From assembly GCF_002127225.1 (NCBI RefSeq), contig NZ_NFUR01000001.1:311592-375591 (forward strand): 64,000 nucleotides of DNA, given 5' to 3'. The stretch comes from Sphingomonas sp. IBVSS2 (GTDB lineage: Bacteria; Pseudomonadota; Alphaproteobacteria; Sphingomonadales; Sphingomonadaceae). This document shows positions 43,778-51,583 of this stretch, piece after piece; within the stretch, counting starts at the first letter, position 1; every line of letters begins with the position of its first letter. The position numbers and the translations under genes are program-made. The notes beneath the pieces were generated by a model. It saw only the letters and a program-made list of their open reading frames with translations, was not told the DNA's origin and ran no database searches.

Positions 43778-44901
43778 TGCACGCGCTGATCCCGACTCGC
43801 GCGCTGGTCGACGGCGCGCTCCGCGAAGATGTCGCCGTCCTGATCGACGGCGCGCGCATCGCCGGCGTGGTTCCGGCCGATGCGATTTCCGCCGGTGTCG
43901 AATCGCGGCACCTGGACGGCATGCTCGTCCCCGGCTTCATCGATACCCAGGTCAATGGCGGCGGCGGCGTGCTGTTCAACGACGCGCCGACCGTGGAGGG
44001 TATCGCCGCGATCGGCGCGGCGCATCGCCGCTTCGGCACCACCGGCTTCCTCCCCACCTTGATCAGCGACGATCTCGACGTCATCCGCCGCGCCGTGGCG
44101 GCCGTGGACGCGGCGATCGCGGCCGGCATACCCGGCGTGCTCGGCATCCATATCGAGGGACCGTTCCTCAACGCGGATCGCAAGGGCATCCATTCGGCCG
44201 AGAAGATCCGTCTCCTCGACGCGGAAGGGATCACGGCGCTGACGGGCCTGACGCGTGGCCGCACGCTGGTGACGCTCGCGCCCGAGCGGGTGGCGGTTTC
44301 GGATATCGAGCAGCTCGTCGCCGCCGGCGTGGTGGTCGCGGCAGGGCATACCAATGCCCGCTACGACCAGGCCAAGGCGGCGGTGGCCGCGGGGATGCGC
44401 GGCGTCACCCATTTGTTCAACGCGATGTCGCCGCTCGGCTCGCGCGAGCCGGGCATGGTCGGCGCGGCACTCGATTCGGGCGAACTGGTCTGCGGGCTGA
44501 TCGTCGACGGGCATCATGTGAACCCGGCCACGCTCCGCCTGGCGCTGCGCTGCAAGCCGGCCAGCGGCTTCATGCTGGTGACCGATGCGATGCCTTCGGT
44601 CGGATCCGACGCGAGCGAGTTCGTGCTGCAGGGCCGCCATATCACCGTGAAGGACGGCGCCTGCCGCAGCGACGACGGCACGCTGGCCGGATCGCATCTC
44701 GACATGGCGGCGGCGGTGCGCAACGCGGTTTCGATGCTCGGCGTCGATCTCGCCACCGCGGTGACGATGGCGAGCGCCAGCCCGGCCGCGCTGATGGGCC
44801 TGGGCGATACGCATGGCCGGATCGCGACCGGCCAGGCCGCCGACGTGGTGCTGCTCGACGATGCAGGGCAGGTCCGCGAGACCTGGATCGGCGGGGCTTA
44901 G
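43777..44901 (+). CDS. nagA: N-acetylglucosamine-6-phosphate deacetylase
   Basis: A 374-aa amidohydrolase that deacetylates GlcNAc-6-P. Motifs: GFIDTQVNGGGG after the first strand, GIHIEGPFLN with the metal-binding Glu, AAGHTNARYDQA, THLFNAMSPL and VTDAMPSVGSD with the catalytic Asp. The start shares one base with the nagB-II stop (TGATG). With the PTS this completes the route from imported GlcNAc to fructose-6-P. Confidence 0.94.
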   Translation: MHALIPTRALVDGALREDVAVLIDGARIAGVVPADAISAGVESRHLDGMLVPGFIDTQVNGGGGVLFNDAPTVEGIAAIGAAHRRFGTTGFLPTLISDDLDVIRRAVAAVDAAIAAGIPGVLGIHIEGPFLNADRKGIHSAEKIRLLDAEGITALTGLTRGRTLVTLAPERVAVSDIEQLVAAGVVVAAGHTNARYDQAKAAVAAGMRGVTHLFNAMSPLGSREPGMVGAALDSGELVCGLIVDGHHVNPATLRLALRCKPASGFMLVTDAMPSVGSDASEFVLQGRHITVKDGACRSDDGTLAGSHLDMAAAVRNAVSMLGVDLATAVTMASASPAALMGLGDTHGRIATGQAADVVLLDDAGQVRETWIGGA

Positions 44902-45018
44902 GGTCCGTACTCGATACCGGCAATGGCCGTGGGCAAGCAAGGCCAGAGGCTTCGCCTGCCCCATGCCGCCGGCGCGCGCCGGCTTGCCCCGCCCCGTCCA
45001 CAGGCGTAGCGCTCCCGC

Positions 45019-46428
45019 ATGACCGACTCCACCAAGGCGCTCGACTATGTCGAGGCGCATCTCGACGACAGCCTGGACCGACTCTTCGCGCTGATGCGCG
45101 TCCCCTCGGTCTCGACCGATCCCGCCTATGCCGAACAGTGCCAGCGCGCCGCCAGGCTGCTGTCCGACGAGTTGAACGGCCTGGGCTTCGCCGCCCGTGT
45201 CGCGCAGACGCCGGGCCATCCGATGGTGGTGGCGCATCACGACGGCCCGGCGGGCGAGAACGCGCCGCACATCCTGTTCTATGGCCATTACGACGTGCAG
45301 CCGGTCGATCCGATCGAGCTGTGGAAGCGCGACCCGTTCGATCCGGTGATCGAGACGCGCGGCGACGGCGCGAAGCAGATCGTCGGCCGCGGCGCGTCGG
45401 ACGACAAGGGCCAGCTGCGCACCTTTGTCGAGGCCTGCCGCGCCTGGAAGGAAACCGCGGGCGAGCTGCCGTGCAAGGTGACGATCCTGTTCGAGGGCGA
45501 GGAAGAATCGGGCTCGAAGAGCCTGGAGCCGTTCCTTCATGCCAATACCGAGGAGCTGAAGGCCGATTTCGCCCTGATCTGCGACACGCTGATGTGGGAT
45601 ACCGAGACGCCGGGCCTCACCATCGGCCTGCGCGGCATGGCGGCAGGCCAGGTGACGATCCGCGCGGCCTCGCGCGACCTTCATTCCGGCCTCTATGGCG
45701 GCGCGGCGCGCAACCCGATCCAGCTGCTCTGCGCGATCCTGGGCGAGATGAAGGACGCCGACGGCCGAGTGACGCTCGCCGGCTTCTATGACGGCGTGCC
45801 CGAGCTCGACCCCGCCGTGCGCGGGAGCTGGGACAGGCTCGGCTTCGACGCCGGTGCGTTCCTCGGCGAGATCGGCCTGAGCGTGCCGGCCGGCGAGAAG
45901 GGCCATGACGTGCTCGAGCAGATCTGGTCGCGGCCGACCGCCGAGGTCAACGGCATCTGGGGCGGCTATACCGGCGAGGGTTTCAAGACGGTGATCCCGG
46001 CCGAAGCCCATGCCAAGGTGAGCTTCCGCCTGACCGGAAACCAGGACCCGGAGAAGGTCTGGGCCTCGTTCGAGGAGCATGTCCGCGCGCGCCTGCCCGC
46101 CGACTGCTCGGTCGCGTTCACCGGGCGCGGCCCCGGCAGCCCTGCGGTCTCGGTATCGAGCAACAGCCCCCCGCTCGAGGCCACCCGGGCGGCGCTGGAT
46201 GCCGAATGGGGCAAGGCGGCGCTGATCGGCTGCGGCGGCGGCATTCCGGTCGTCACTTCCATCTCGAAGATCCTGGGGATGGACACGGTGCTGGTCGGCT
46301 TCGCGCTGACCGACGACAATATCCATTCGCCCAACGAGAAATATGATCTGAAGAGCTTCCACAAGGGCATCCGCTCCTGGGTGCGGATCCTGGCCAGGAT
46401 CGGCGCAATGGCGAAGGTGCCGGCCTGA
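45019..46428 (+). CDS. M20-family dipeptidase
   Basis: A 469-aa zinc peptidase. Metal and catalytic residues lie in FYGHYDVQPVD, GRGASDDKGQ, LFEGEEESGSKS and the C-terminal DDNIHSPNEKYDLK. The dimerisation lid domain is in the middle (RDLHSGLYGGAARNP). These signatures match the M20 dipeptidase subgroup with carnosinase-like members. No signal peptide, so cytosolic. It stands alone, 117 bp after nagA. Confidence 0.88.
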   Translation: MTDSTKALDYVEAHLDDSLDRLFALMRVPSVSTDPAYAEQCQRAARLLSDELNGLGFAARVAQTPGHPMVVAHHDGPAGENAPHILFYGHYDVQPVDPIELWKRDPFDPVIETRGDGAKQIVGRGASDDKGQLRTFVEACRAWKETAGELPCKVTILFEGEEESGSKSLEPFLHANTEELKADFALICDTLMWDTETPGLTIGLRGMAAGQVTIRAASRDLHSGLYGGAARNPIQLLCAILGEMKDADGRVTLAGFYDGVPELDPAVRGSWDRLGFDAGAFLGEIGLSVPAGEKGHDVLEQIWSRPTAEVNGIWGGYTGEGFKTVIPAEAHAKVSFRLTGNQDPEKVWASFEEHVRARLPADCSVAFTGRGPGSPAVSVSSNSPPLEATRAALDAEWGKAALIGCGGGIPVVTSISKILGMDTVLVGFALTDDNIHSPNEKYDLKSFHKGIRSWVRILARIGAMAKVPA

Positions 46429-46469
46429 TCGTGCTGGCCCGAATCGACCATCTGGGCTAGATTCGGGCC

Positions 46470-46907
46470 ATGCATGAGGGGGCTCGATTCATCGCTTTGA
46501 TGCTCGGCGGCGCGGCGCTGGCGGCCTGCCAGCCCGATGCGGCCAAGCCGGTACAAAAGGCCGAGGCGCATGACGCCGCGCCCACGCCCGCAGCGGCTGC
46601 CGCCGCCAGCGCGCCGCTGCGCGACTGGCTGGTCGGCAGCTGGTCGTTCGAAGCCAGTTGCGCGAGCGACTTCATCGCCCATTTCGCAGCCGATGGCAGC
46701 CTCGACAATAGCGGCGAGATGGGCGGCTGGGCGCTGGCCGGAAACACCGTGACCGAGACGATCCGCGAACGCTATGACGCCGCTGCGAGCGACGGCGCCG
46801 AAAAGGTGAACCCGCCCGAGACACGCAGCTACACGATCGAGCGCGCCGATCAGGACCATGGCACGATCACCTATCAGGGCCGCAAGGTGCCGATGCTGCG
46901 CTGTTGA
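46470..46907 (+). CDS. Small lipoprotein
   Basis: A 145-aa protein with a lipobox LAAC after a short hydrophobic signal (IALMLGGAALAAC), so probably a lipid-anchored envelope protein. An alanine/proline-rich linker follows, then a domain with LVGSWSFEASCASDFIAHFA and GGWALAGNTVTE, like small calycin-type domains. No family name assigned. Confidence 0.7.
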   Translation: MHEGARFIALMLGGAALAACQPDAAKPVQKAEAHDAAPTPAAAAAASAPLRDWLVGSWSFEASCASDFIAHFAADGSLDNSGEMGGWALAGNTVTETIRERYDAAASDGAEKVNPPETRSYTIERADQDHGTITYQGRKVPMLRC

Positions 46908-46938
46908 CGGCACGGCCGCGAGGATCGATAGCGGCAGG

Positions 46939-47601
46939 ATGGTTCCCCTTTCGTTCGCCGGCCACGACCTGATGGCGCTGCCCGAAGGCGGGCTCTACTG
47001 GCCGGCGCGCAAGGCCCTGCTCGTCGCCGACCTGCATTTCGAGAAGGGCAGCTGGTTCGCCGCGCGCGGGCAGATGCTGCCGCCCTATGATTCGATCGCG
47101 ACCCTGCATGCCGTCGAGGCGCTGGCGGAGCGGACCCAGGCGCGCGAGCTCTGGTGCCTGGGGGACAGTTTCCATGATTCGCAAGGCTGCGAGCGGCTGC
47201 CCGGGGATGCGCGGGCGCTGCTCGCCCGCCTCACCGCCCGGCTCGACTGGCGCTGGATCACCGGCAATCACGACAGCCTGCTGATCGATCCCTTTGGCGG
47301 CACGATCCTGGAGGAGGCCGAAGTCGACGGACTGGTCCTGCGCCACGAGGCCGAGCCGAACGATCCGCGCCCCGAGCTTTCGGGCCATTTCCACCCCAAG
47401 CTGCGCCTGCGCATCCGGGGGCGGCAAGTGGCGCGGCGCTGCTTCGTCGCCTCGCCGACCAAGCTGATCCTGCCGGCCTTCGGCGCGCTCACCGGCGGGC
47501 TGGATGCGCATCATCCGGAGATCGCCCGCGCGGTGGGGCACAGCGCGCAGGCGCTGGTCGCGCTCGAGGACCGGCTGCTGCGCTTCCCGCTCGCGGCCTA
47601 G
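46939..47601 (+). CDS. pdeM: Ligase-associated metallophosphoesterase PdeM
   Basis: A 220-aa calcineurin-type phosphoesterase. Motifs: LLVADLHFEKG, LGDSFHD, TGNHD and SGHFHPK. The short, C-terminally compact form matches the PdeM family often linked to an ATP-dependent ligase and exonuclease; those partners are not adjacent here. The start at 46939 (MVPLSFAGHDL) excludes an upstream stretch that overlaps the lipoprotein gene. Confidence 0.8.
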   Translation: MVPLSFAGHDLMALPEGGLYWPARKALLVADLHFEKGSWFAARGQMLPPYDSIATLHAVEALAERTQARELWCLGDSFHDSQGCERLPGDARALLARLTARLDWRWITGNHDSLLIDPFGGTILEEAEVDGLVLRHEAEPNDPRPELSGHFHPKLRLRIRGRQVARRCFVASPTKLILPAFGALTGGLDAHHPEIARAVGHSAQALVALEDRLLRFPLAA

Positions 47602-47643
47602 GGTTCGCTCCGTCCCGGCCGTTGCCGGCGTCGGGTGCAGACC

Positions 47644-48348
47644 CTAGTCTGCCCGGCGCGGCTCGAGATCGGCGCACACCACCGGGCCCTGCCCGATCAC
47701 CCGGCACTTGGCCGGGCCGAGCACATGGACCACGCCGCTCGACGTCGCGCTGATCTGGGCGTTGTAGCGCACGTTCATCACCAGCGCCCCGCCGCTTCCC
47801 GAGACGAGCAGCGCGTCGGCGGTGGTCAGCGCGGCGGCATCGAGGTTGCTGGTGCCATAAAGCCGCACGCGCGTGTGCAGCGCATTGCCCGCCAGCGCCA
47901 CCGTGCCCGCGCCGGCCAGAGTGATGCCCAGGTCCTGCGCATCGACCTTGGCGATATCGATCCGCCCCGCGCCGTTGAGCGAGACGTCGAGCCGGTTGCC
48001 GCGCATCTCGGCGATCTTCAGCAATGCGCCGCCATTGGCCTGCACCACGCGCAGCCCCGGCACCGCGACCCGGATGCGCGCGCCGCTCGCGGTCTTGCCG
48101 GCGGCCGATTCCCAGCTCTGCGTGCCGGCATTGATGACCAGCGTGCCCGCCTCGACCCGCACCCCGACCCGGTCGAGCGCGGCGCGATCGCCGGTGAGCG
48201 TCACGCCCGGCGATCCGGGCACGACGTCCACCGTGAACGGCCCGTCGATGCGCAGCCGGTCGAAACCGGTGACCATCACGACGCGCTCGTCTCCCGGCAC
48301 GGCGGCACCGACGAGCAGCGGCAGGAGAGCGAGGGCGAGCCGATCCAT
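47644..48348 (-). CDS. DUF2807 (GIN domain) secreted protein
   Basis: A 234-aa protein. Hydrophobic signal (LALALLPLLVGAA), then the auto-transporter-adhesin-like head GIN domain (RVVMVTGFDRLRIDGPFTVD). Repeating beta-strand turns such as LNGAGRIDIAKVDAQDL and LAGAGTVALAG predict a right-handed beta helix. Function unknown; envelope location likely. It is a tandem paralogue of the gene at 48386. Confidence 0.75.
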   Translation of the reverse strand: MDRLALALLPLLVGAAVPGDERVVMVTGFDRLRIDGPFTVDVVPGSPGVTLTGDRAALDRVGVRVEAGTLVINAGTQSWESAAGKTASGARIRVAVPGLRVVQANGGALLKIAEMRGNRLDVSLNGAGRIDIAKVDAQDLGITLAGAGTVALAGNALHTRVRLYGTSNLDAAALTTADALLVSGSGGALVMNVRYNAQISATSSGVVHVLGPAKCRVIGQGPVVCADLEPRRAD

Positions 48349-48385
48349 GGGCCCACCCTCGCGCGGCTTCAGCCCCGAGGCAAGC

Positions 48386-49117
48386 TCAGGAGCAGTGCGC
48401 CTCGCCCGAGCCCACTGCGCTCACCGAGCATTTCGCGCCGCCGGTGAGATTGACGTCGCCCGAGCCCGCGATCGATACCGAGGCACCGCCCCTGACCACG
48501 CCGCGCAGACTGCCCGAGCCGATGACGGAGATGCTGGCGCCCGTGGCCGTGAGCTTGCTGGCATCGATGTCGCCCGAGCCGGCGATCGAGGCGTTGAGCC
48601 GGCTGACCGTGCCCGCGACGGTAAGGTCCCCGGAGCCCGCGATCGAGAGATCGGCGTCGGTCGCGGCGAGCGTGGCGATGCCGAGATTGCCCGAGCCGGC
48701 GATCGCGCCGCGGAAGGCGCCTTCGGCCTTGTCGACGCTCATGTTGCCGGAGCCGCTGACGCTCGCACCGTCGAGCTTCGGCAGGACGACATGGACCTTC
48801 ACCCCGCGATCGTTGCTGAACGAGAAGCCGTTGCGGTCCTTGCGGCCAACGCGCAGCGTGCCGTCGACCACCCGGACCTCGAGCTGGTCGAGGATCGCCG
48901 TATCGCCCTCGGCGGTGACCGCGAACTGCGCGCCGTTCCGCACATCGATGTCATCGGGCCCGCGCAGATCGACCTTGGTGAAGCCGCTCGCATCGTAGCT
49001 GCGCTTGGCGCCGATCCCACTCGGCTTGACCTTGTGGCCTTCCTTTTCCCAGCTGGCATGGCAGGCGCCGGTGGCCGAGAGCGGCAACAGGGCCAGGGCG
49101 ATCAGGGCAGCGCGCAT
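48386..49117 (-). CDS. DUF2807 (GIN domain) secreted protein, second copy
   Basis: A 243-aa protein. Signal segment LIALALLPLSATGACHA, then the GIN start YDASGFTKVDLRGPDDIDVR. Seven regularly spaced GSG turns (VSGSGN, IAGSGN, IAGSGD, IAGSGD, VIGSGS, IAGSGD, AVGSGE) make the beta-helix repeats easy to see. Start chosen at 49117 where GGGAGGAAG precedes ATG. About 40 bp separate it from the downstream paralogue, suggesting an operon from duplication. Confidence 0.78.
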   Translation of the reverse strand: MRAALIALALLPLSATGACHASWEKEGHKVKPSGIGAKRSYDASGFTKVDLRGPDDIDVRNGAQFAVTAEGDTAILDQLEVRVVDGTLRVGRKDRNGFSFSNDRGVKVHVVLPKLDGASVSGSGNMSVDKAEGAFRGAIAGSGNLGIATLAATDADLSIAGSGDLTVAGTVSRLNASIAGSGDIDASKLTATGASISVIGSGSLRGVVRGGASVSIAGSGDVNLTGGAKCSVSAVGSGEAHCS

Positions 49118-49176
49118 CGAAACTTCCTCCCGAAGCAATATGTGTGTTGGATATATAATACACTATCGATTGGGCA

Positions 49177-49206
49177 AGGAAAAGGGGCGGTTTTCAAGGC
49201 CGCCCC
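49177..49206 (-). terminator. Rho-independent terminator after carD
   Basis: Minus strand: GGGGCGG-ccttgaaaa-CCGCCCC followed by TTTTCCTT. Confidence 0.75.
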
Positions 49207-49233
49207 TTCGTTCGGGTTCACCGCCGATCGCGA

Positions 49234-49767
49234 TCAGGCCGGAACCTTGTCCTTGTTGTGGATCGCCGCCGCCTTGCGCAGGATCTCGAGGATCTTCTCG
49301 AGCGCGGCCGGCTCGTCCACCTCTTCCATCGCCGCGAGTTCGCGGGCGAGGCGGCTGGCGGCCGCTTCGAAGATCTGGCGCTCCGAATAGCTCTGCTCGG
49401 GCTGGTCGTCGGCGCGGAACAGGTCGCGGACCACTTCGGCGATCGACACCAGGTCGCCCGAGTTGATCTTCGCCTCATATTCCTGGGCGCGGCGCGACCA
49501 CATGGTGCGCTTGACCTTCGGCTTCCCCTTCAGCGTATCGAGCGCTTCCTTGAGCGTCTTGTCGCTCGAAAGCTTGCGCATGCCTACGCTCTCGGCCTTG
49601 TTGGTCGGAACGCGCAGCGTCATTTTTTCCTTTTCGAAGCGCAGCACGTAGAGTTCGAGCTGCATCCCCGCAATTTCGGACTTCTGCAACTCAATCACAC
49701 GGCCCACGCCGTGCTTGGGGTAAACGACATAATCGCCGACATCGAAGGACAGCGCCTTGGCAGCCAT
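49234..49767 (-). CDS. carD: CarD-family RNA-polymerase-binding regulator
   Basis: A 177-aa protein that binds the beta subunit and stabilises open promoter complexes. The N-terminal Tudor-like domain has FDVGDYVVYPKHGVGRVIEL. The C-terminal helical DNA-interacting domain includes KRTMWSRRAQEYEAKINSGD and the YSERQIFEAAASRLARELA block. Length is usual for alphaproteobacteria. It is a single-gene unit with its own terminator; 241 bp upstream hold no gene that I can see. Confidence 0.92.
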   Translation of the reverse strand: MAAKALSFDVGDYVVYPKHGVGRVIELQKSEIAGMQLELYVLRFEKEKMTLRVPTNKAESVGMRKLSSDKTLKEALDTLKGKPKVKRTMWSRRAQEYEAKINSGDLVSIAEVVRDLFRADDQPEQSYSERQIFEAAASRLARELAAMEEVDEPAALEKILEILRKAAAIHNKDKVPA

Positions 49768-50008
49768 GTGCGAGGAACCTTTCGTGATAACCGGCCCCGA
49801 CGGGCTCGGCGTCCGCCCCGGCGAATGCGGGGCGGGCTGATCGGGGCGACTTCTCTTTGCTTCTCCGGGCGGAGGCGAGTTTTCCTCCGTCTTGGGCCAT
49901 TTAACACGTTTGCAATAAAATTACCAGACCGCCTGTGCCGCCTTGCAGCGAAAATATGCAATTAATCGCAGGATTGTGGCCATCTCTCGACTCGGGCATT
50001 GCTGAGGC

Positions 50009-50878
50009 ATGTTCGCGCTACTTCTGCTCCTCCAGGCTCAGGACACCGGCTCCATCTTCTCGCCGGCGGTCAAGGCGTTGCTCGACACGCGTGAGACGCT
50101 GGCACCGGAGGAGTTCGTCCGCCGGATCGAAACCCTGGCGCTGCAGGGCGACGCCTCCGCTTCCGAGCTGGCGGGCGAGGCCAGCAATTTCGGCGGGATC
50201 GGCTGGCCCCGCGATCCGGAAAAGGCCTGTGGCTGGTTCGAACGTGCTGCGCCGCAGCGTGGCGATTCGGCCCACAATCTCGCGCTCTGCTTCGAGAACG
50301 GCCAAGGCAGGCCGCAGGACCTGGCCAAGGCGCGCACCCTCTATGCCAGCGCGGCCCGGCTCGGCTGGGTGCAGGCGAAATGCGCGCTCGGCACGCTGCT
50401 GGCCTCGGGCCGGGGCGGGCCGAAGGATACGCCGCGCGGCGTGGCGCTGTGCCGCGAGGCCGCGGAAGCGGGCAATGCCAATGCGCAGACCGACTATGCC
50501 GGCTGGCTGCTGACCGGCGCGAATCTGCCGCAGGACATGGTCGCGGCCCGGCGATGGCTGACCGACGCCGCCGCGCAAGGCCAGCACAATGCCGAATTCC
50601 TGCTCGGCCAGATGTTGTGGAACGGCGATGGCGGCCCGGCCGATCCGGATGCCGCGGTCGCATGGTGGAAGAAAGCCTATGCCGGCGGCCGCACCGATGC
50701 CGCCGCGCTCATCTCACGGGCCGCATTCCGGCGTGCGGCGCCAGATGGAAAGACGGTGACCGACCGGGAAGCGGCGGCCGAGATGATGCACTGGCTGCGC
50801 ATCGCGGCAGCGGAGGAGCCGGACCCCAAGCGCCGCAAGGAGATGGCCGACATCCTTGCGGACATCGGCAAGAACTAG
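50009..50878 (+). CDS. Sel1-like repeat protein
   Basis: A 289-aa protein with about four SLR helix pairs: SAHNLALCFENGQGRPQDLA, QAKCALGTLLASGRGGPKDT, NAQTDYAGWLLTGANLPQDM and NAEFLLGQMLWNGDGGPADP. Such repeats act as protein-binding scaffolds. The N-terminus (FALLLLLQAQD) is hydrophobic but short for a signal peptide. Convergent with fdxA. Confidence 0.8.
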   Translation: MFALLLLLQAQDTGSIFSPAVKALLDTRETLAPEEFVRRIETLALQGDASASELAGEASNFGGIGWPRDPEKACGWFERAAPQRGDSAHNLALCFENGQGRPQDLAKARTLYASAARLGWVQAKCALGTLLASGRGGPKDTPRGVALCREAAEAGNANAQTDYAGWLLTGANLPQDMVAARRWLTDAAAQGQHNAEFLLGQMLWNGDGGPADPDAAVAWWKKAYAGGRTDAAALISRAAFRRAAPDGKTVTDREAAAEMMHWLRIAAAEEPDPKRRKEMADILADIGKN

Positions 50879-50881
50879 AGA

Positions 50882-51220
50882 CTAGCTGCCCGAACCGGGC
50901 TCGGGCGAGAAGAACTGCTCGAACTTGCCCTCGACGCCCTTCATCGCATCGGCATCGGCGGGCACGTCGCCCTTCTGCGTGATGTTGGGCCAGGACTCCG
51001 AATAGGTGCGATTGAGCTCCAGCCATTTTTCGAGGCCGTTCTCGGTATCGGGCAGGATCGCCTCGGCCGGGCATTCGGGCTCGCAGACGCCGCAGTCGAT
51101 GCACTCGTTCGGATTGATGACGAGCATGTTCTCGCCTTCATAGAAGCAGTCGACCGGACAGACCTCGACACAATCCATGTACTTGCACCGGATGCAGGCG
51201 TCGGTGACGACATAGGTCAT
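50882..51220 (-). CDS. fdxA: Ferredoxin, 3Fe-4S/4Fe-4S type
   Basis: A 112-aa protein with two clusters: [20 protein letters not shown] and [14 protein letters not shown]. The length and acidic C-terminal extension match the FdxA electron carriers that are near-universal in alphaproteobacteria. It is downstream of the S4 protein and the helicase on the same strand. Confidence 0.92.
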   Translation of the reverse strand: MTYVVTDACIRCKYMDCVEVCPVDCFYEGENMLVINPNECIDCGVCEPECPAEAILPDTENGLEKWLELNRTYSESWPNITQKGDVPADADAMKGVEGKFEQFFSPEPGSGS

Positions 51221-51280
51221 GGAAACTGGCCCCTTGGATCGAAGACGTGGGGGTCCTGCTATGCCTGTGGATTCGCTGCG

Positions 51281-51583
51281 TCAATCAGTTGGCGCTTCCT
51301 GCGAGACGTTCTCAGTGACCACCAGGTCCTGATAACAGGCGCGCCCTTCCCCCGGCGGGCCGCGCCTTGCGGGCAGCAGCTCGACTCGGATCACCCGCAC
51401 CTTGCCATAGAGCGGGAAGGCCACGACGCACCCCACGCGCACCGGGGCCGAGCTGCGTTCGACGCGGCGGCCGTCGATGCGCAGCATGCCCTTCTCGGCG
51501 ATCGCCTGCGCCGCCGAGCGCGTCTTGGCGAGGCGCGACCACCAGAGGAACCGGTCGATCCGCATCGCCGCGCCGTCAGCCAT
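51281..51583 (-). CDS. S4-domain RNA-binding protein (Hsp15-like)
   Basis: A 100-aa protein. The S4 fold spans MRIDRFLWWSRLAKTRSAAQ to RVGCVVAFPLYGKVRVIRV. Related Hsp15 proteins bind 50S subunits with stalled nascent chains. It overlaps the helicase stop by eight bases, so the two are cotranslated, a common neighbour pair in alphaproteobacteria. Confidence 0.85.
   Translation of the reverse strand: MADGAAMRIDRFLWWSRLAKTRSAAQAIAEKGMLRIDGRRVERSSAPVRVGCVVAFPLYGKVRVIRVELLPARRGPPGEGRACYQDLVVTENVSQEAPTD

Noticed and set aside
44902..45018. Terminator or attenuator after nagA
   Set aside because: Only a GGCGCGCGCC palindrome without a T run; evidence too weak.
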